DNA from: Bacillota bacterium
GTDB taxonomy: Bacteria > Bacillota > Dethiobacteria > Dethiobacterales > Dethiobacteraceae
NCBI GenBank assembly: GCA_018725345.1
Contig: QLUI01000074.1
Coordinates: 1-7,785, forward strand
DNA length: 7,785 nt
Reading direction: 5' to 3'
Shown: positions 5,336 through 7,785 of the stretch, in pieces
Layout: each line of letters begins with the position of its first letter
Numbering within the stretch: the stretch's first letter is position 1
Translations under genes and position numbers: made by a program
Notes under the pieces: generated by a model
Databases searched by the model: none
Told to the model about the DNA's origin: nothing
The model's input: only the letters and a program-made list of their open reading frames with translations

Positions 5336-6796
5336 CTAGGAAAGGCTGTAGTTAGGCGCTTCTTTAGTAATATGTACATCGTGGGGATGGCTTTCGTGCA
5401 AAGATGCGCTGCTGATCCGCATAAAGGTGGTTTTAGTCTTTAGTTCATGGATATCTTTTACACCACAATAGCCCATACCAGCGCGCAGTCCGCCTATTAA
5501 CTGATAAACCGTGTCCCCGGCAGTGCCGCGATAAGGCACTCTTCCTTCGATTCCTTCCGGAACAAGTTTCTGTTCATTTTCCTGGAAATAACGGTCTTTA
5601 CTGCCTTCTTTCATAGCAGATAAAGAACCCATCCCTCGGTAAACTTTATAACTTCTGCCCTGATAAATCTCGATATCTCCCGGACTTTCTTCAGCTCCTG
5701 CAAACAGACTGCCAATCATAATCACATCTGCACCGGCACCAATTGCTTTAGTAATATCTCCCGAATATTTCACCCCACCATCGGCCACAATGGGAATATT
5801 ATACGGTGTAGCTGCTTCGGCCGCATCATAAATAGCAGTGATTTGCGGCACGCCAATACCGGCTACCACTCTGGTTGTGCAGATAGAGCCTGGTCCAACG
5901 CCCACTTTCACTGCATCAGCGCCAGCCTCAATTAAATCCTTGGTTCCTGAACCGGTAGCCACATTGCCGGCAACCACATTAACGGCAGGATATTTGCCTT
6001 TAATCTGCTCTACGGTGCGCAGGACACTAAGTGAATGCCCATGGGCTGTGTCCACTACCAAAATATCTACCCCCGCCTCCGCCAAAGCCTGTACCCGCTC
6101 CAGGGTGTCAGAGGAGACGCCAACGGCAGCTGCTGCCAGCAGCCGACCGTTTGCATCTTTTGCCGAACGGGGATACTGAATTGTCTTTTCAATGTCTTTG
6201 ATGGTAATTAACCCTTTAAGCATAAACTGCTCGTCCACAATAGGCAGCTTTTCCACCTTATACTGCTGTAAAATCTCCTGCGCCTCCTGCAGTGTAGTAC
6301 CTACGGAAGCCGTGATCAACCTATCTTTTGTCATCACATCTTTTATATATCTGTTATAGTCCTGCTCAAAGCGCAAGTCACGGTTAGTAATAATTCCCAC
6401 CAGTTTGCCTTTGACGGTAATCGGGACACCGGAAATGCGGTAGCGCTTCATCAGTTCAGCCGCATCATGAATTTTATGATCCGGGGAAAGGTGAAACGGA
6501 TTAGTAATGACACCATGCTCTGAACGTTTCACTCTATCTACTTCTGCAGCCTGCATCTCTACAGACATGTTTTTATGAATAACGCCTACTCCCCCTTCCC
6601 GGGCCATGGCAATGGCCATTCGGCTCTCTGTAACCGTATCCATCCCGGCACTAATCAGCGGAATATTCAGCCTGATGCTTTTGGTCAGTTGCGTGCTTAC
6701 ATCCACCTCAGAAGGAAGGACAGAGGACTTTGACGGGACGAGAAGCACATCATCAAAAGTAATTCCTTCTTTCAATAAAAATTTATCAAGACTCAT
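5336..6796 (-). CDS. guaB: Inosine-5'-monophosphate dehydrogenase
   Basis: This 486-residue enzyme oxidises IMP to XMP with NAD+, the committed step of GMP synthesis. It has the (beta/alpha)8 barrel with a CBS-domain pair inserted at about 95-205. Signatures: GITFDDVLLVP (11-21), SAGMDTVTES (49-58), the catalytic loop GVGPGSICTTR (299-309) with nucleophile Cys306, VADGGVKYSGD (337-347), RGMGSLSAM (387-395), and the mobile flap EGIEGRVPY (414-422) with its Arg419 and Tyr422. The length is normal. The ATG at 6794-6796 is chosen because the family N-terminus starts there; an in-frame extension to 6940 overlaps the DUF523 gene and has no family match. The Shine-Dalgarno AAGGGGG lies 11 bases upstream, longer than usual. 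A strong terminator follows. No clear promoter or purine riboswitch is visible in the 67-bp upstream gap. guaC (GMP reductase) is excluded by the CBS pair and flap. Confidence 0.97.
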   Translation of the reverse strand: MSLDKFLLKEGITFDDVLLVPSKSSVLPSEVDVSTQLTKSIRLNIPLISAGMDTVTESRMAIAMAREGGVGVIHKNMSVEMQAAEVDRVKRSEHGVITNPFHLSPDHKIHDAAELMKRYRISGVPITVKGKLVGIITNRDLRFEQDYNRYIKDVMTKDRLITASVGTTLQEAQEILQQYKVEKLPIVDEQFMLKGLITIKDIEKTIQYPRSAKDANGRLLAAAAVGVSSDTLERVQALAEAGVDILVVDTAHGHSLSVLRTVEQIKGKYPAVNVVAGNVATGSGTKDLIEAGADAVKVGVGPGSICTTRVVAGIGVPQITAIYDAAEAATPYNIPIVADGGVKYSGDITKAIGAGADVIMIGSLFAGAEESPGDIEIYQGRSYKVYRGMGSLSAMKEGSKDRYFQENEQKLVPEGIEGRVPYRGTAGDTVYQLIGGLRAGMGYCGVKDIHELKTKTTFMRISSASLHESHPHDVHITKEAPNYSLS

Positions 6797-6846
6797 ATCA
6801 CTTACCGCCCCCTTGACCGAACTTGTAAAATTTGCTTCATCGTAAC

Positions 6847-6886
6847 AAAAACACGGACGGCTGTCAACTTTCTCCAGTTGACAGCC
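6847..6886 (-). terminator. Terminator-like hairpin at the DUF523 gene end
   Basis: GGCTGTCAACT (plus 6859-6869) and AGTTGACAGCC (6876-6886) form a perfect 11-bp inverted repeat with a 6-base loop. On the minus strand the stem is followed by 7 bases and then five Ts (plus 6847-6851), so the T-tract is displaced and termination may be partial. The hairpin spans the DUF523 stop codon (6864-6866) and most of its last eight codons. It may also act as a 3'-end stabilising structure. Confidence 0.5.
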
Positions 6887-7361
6887 ACTTTTCACAAAGA
6901 GACAGTTCATCCTCACTGAAAACGGGCAAGCTTTGCCCAAGCAAGAACGCCGCGGTTATTCCATCTCCGTCAATTTTGACGCCACTAAAAGTTCCATCAT
7001 AAACTTCACCATGACCGCATGAAGGACTTCGAGCCTTTAAAAGCGCAGCTTGGGCACCTAGGACCTTGGCCAGTTGCCAGACTTCCCTCGCACCACGTTT
7101 GAACGCCTCCGTCCGATCTTCTCCTGTCACCGTCAAAACACGGGCTGATCCGCTCCAAACATCTTTTCCGGTGCCGCCATTAATTTCGGCAGCCGGCCTT
7201 GGCGTCGCCAAACCTCCCAATTGTTCAGGACAAATCGGAATCAAAATAGCCTTTTCCCTTAACGAATGGACAGGCAAATGATTATTATGACCACCACAAT
7301 AATTAACGTTAGCGCCCAACAAGCAAGCGCTTACCAATATTGTTCTCTTTTTCTTGTCCAC
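6864..7361 (-). CDS. DUF523 family protein (YbbK-like), function unknown
   Basis: This 165-residue protein of the DUF523 family has no signal peptide or membrane segment, so it is probably cytosolic. The conserved motifs are all present: VSACLLG (10-16) with Cys13, NYCGG (20-24) with Cys22, ICPEQLGGLATPRPAAEI (43-60) with Cys44, LKARSPSCG (108-116) with Cys115, and GDGITAA (132-138). Four conserved cysteines suggest a metal or redox centre, but I know of no established activity. The start is GTG at 7359-7361, the base immediately after the TAG stop of the upstream gene, so translation is probably coupled. The only Shine-Dalgarno candidate is a weak GGGGTG inside the upstream gene. It lies 67 bp upstream of guaB; whether they share a transcript depends on the hairpin at its end. 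The function remains open. Confidence 0.85.
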   Translation of the reverse strand: MDKKKRTILVSACLLGANVNYCGGHNNHLPVHSLREKAILIPICPEQLGGLATPRPAAEINGGTGKDVWSGSARVLTVTGEDRTEAFKRGAREVWQLAKVLGAQAALLKARSPSCGHGEVYDGTFSGVKIDGDGITAAFLLGQSLPVFSEDELSLCEKWLSTGES

Positions 7362-7778
7362 CTAACGGGTCACCCCGTCCACCGAGTCCCATACATCATT
7401 GACCTCCCCGCCCACCACCGTCAGAACCAAGCGGTTTGGCAGGCAGACAATGGCATCTCCTGCTTGTTCAACCCAGCCGATAGAAGAACAAATCCCTAAA
7501 GGACAAGTTTCTTTAGGCATGGGCAACACTCGGACACGGCCACCGGCAATTTCAACTGTGGCCGTTCCAGCCGGAAACTCAATGGGAAACTTCTTAATAT
7601 CCGCTTCATTAAAGGGAATTTCCTCCAGCAAGACCCCATCCAGTTCCACACGCAAAAAACGATTGCCGGAACTTGCAGGCAAAGCTCTGACAGCCATCAG
7701 CCCAAGTGCCACAAGCAAAACACCGACGACAAGCAGCAAATCTCCCTTTTTCCAATTCACAGCCGCCACTTCTTTCAA
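7362..7778 (-). CDS. Membrane-anchored NusG-domain-II protein (5' end uncertain)
   Basis: This protein of up to 138 residues has one N-terminal membrane segment (about 13-30, DLLLVVGVLLVALGLMAV) followed by an extracytoplasmic NusG domain II (about 40-125). The domain signature is the loop ETCPLGICSSIGWVEQAGDAI followed by VCLPNRL, with Cys92, Cys97 and Cys112. Despite the name, it is not the transcription factor NusG: the NGN and KOW domains are missing. Family members are poorly characterised; I recall some lying next to Gx-transporter, ApbE or quinone-related genes, which hints at an envelope redox role, but no such gene is in view. The TTG at 7776-7778 is the outermost start inside the window; a GTG at residue 7 is an alternative, and the frame is still open at the window edge, so the true start is unsettled. 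It abuts DUF523 with no gap. Confidence 0.8.
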   Translation of the reverse strand: MKEVAAVNWKKGDLLLVVGVLLVALGLMAVRALPASSGNRFLRVELDGVLLEEIPFNEADIKKFPIEFPAGTATVEIAGGRVRVLPMPKETCPLGICSSIGWVEQAGDAIVCLPNRLVLTVVGGEVNDVWDSVDGVTR

Positions 7779-7785
7779 ACTTTTT

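Noticed and set aside
5838..6179. Plus-strand open frame of 113 codons opposite guaB
   Set aside because: It is a shadow of guaB codons; the guaB barrel motifs in this stretch are fully conserved.
6797..6863. Purine riboswitch or clear promoter upstream of guaB
   Set aside because: The gap is only 67 bp, too short for a purine aptamer with its expression platform, and the best -10/-35 pairs match poorly.
6797..6940. N-terminal extension of guaB by 48 codons
   Set aside because: It would overlap the end of DUF523, crosses the inverted repeat and has no IMPDH homology; the family N-terminus begins at the ATG at 6796.

Overview
The window comes from a low-to-moderate GC Firmicute of the Clostridia or Negativicutes type. 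Three things point there: an AbrB transition-state regulator that begins with the classic MKSTGIVRR sequence, a RicT (YaaT/PSP1) protein, and a gene order matching the Bacillus subtilis yaaO-tmk-holB-yaaT-rsmI block with abrB facing it from the other side. AbrB and RicT suggest a spore former or a close relative of one. I cannot name the genus from the sequence.

Layout. Bases 1-325 hold abrB, the only plus-strand gene, with its own promoter and terminator. From 5042 down to 333 lies a tight minus-strand cluster. In transcription order it is an Orn/Lys/Arg-decarboxylase family protein, tmk (dTMP kinase), holB (DNA polymerase III delta'), ricT and rsmI (16S rRNA C1402 2'-O-methyltransferase). 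Gaps are 10 and 40 bp, then holB and ricT overlap by 29 bp, then there is an 81-bp gap. abrB and rsmI converge with 7 bp between their stop codons, and the abrB terminator lies partly inside the last codons of rsmI. Compared with the Bacillus block, yaaQ/darA, yaaR, yabA, trmN6/yabB and yazA are absent.

Bases 5043-5335 are the only sizeable non-coding stretch, and the least ordinary part of the window. They hold the guaB terminator, a GC-rich palindrome, two exact 28-bp direct repeats 61 bp apart with a C-rich (minus-strand G-rich) spacer, and a strong Shine-Dalgarno sequence with a 10-codon mini-ORF just ahead of the decarboxylase.

From 7778 down to 5336, again on the minus strand, come a membrane-anchored NusG-domain-II protein (its 5' end at the window edge is uncertain), a DUF523 protein that begins at the very next base, and guaB (IMP dehydrogenase). 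A perfect 11-bp inverted repeat spans the DUF523 stop codon and separates that pair from guaB.

Most of the window is core housekeeping: nucleotide supply (guaB, tmk), replication (holB), ribosome modification (rsmI), and developmental or RNA-processing control (ricT, abrB). I see no obvious new defence or mobile system. The leads worth following are the repeat-bearing gap upstream of the decarboxylase operon, the zinc-ribbon-like tail of AbrB, the hairpins built into gene ends, and the coupled NusG-II/DUF523 pair.
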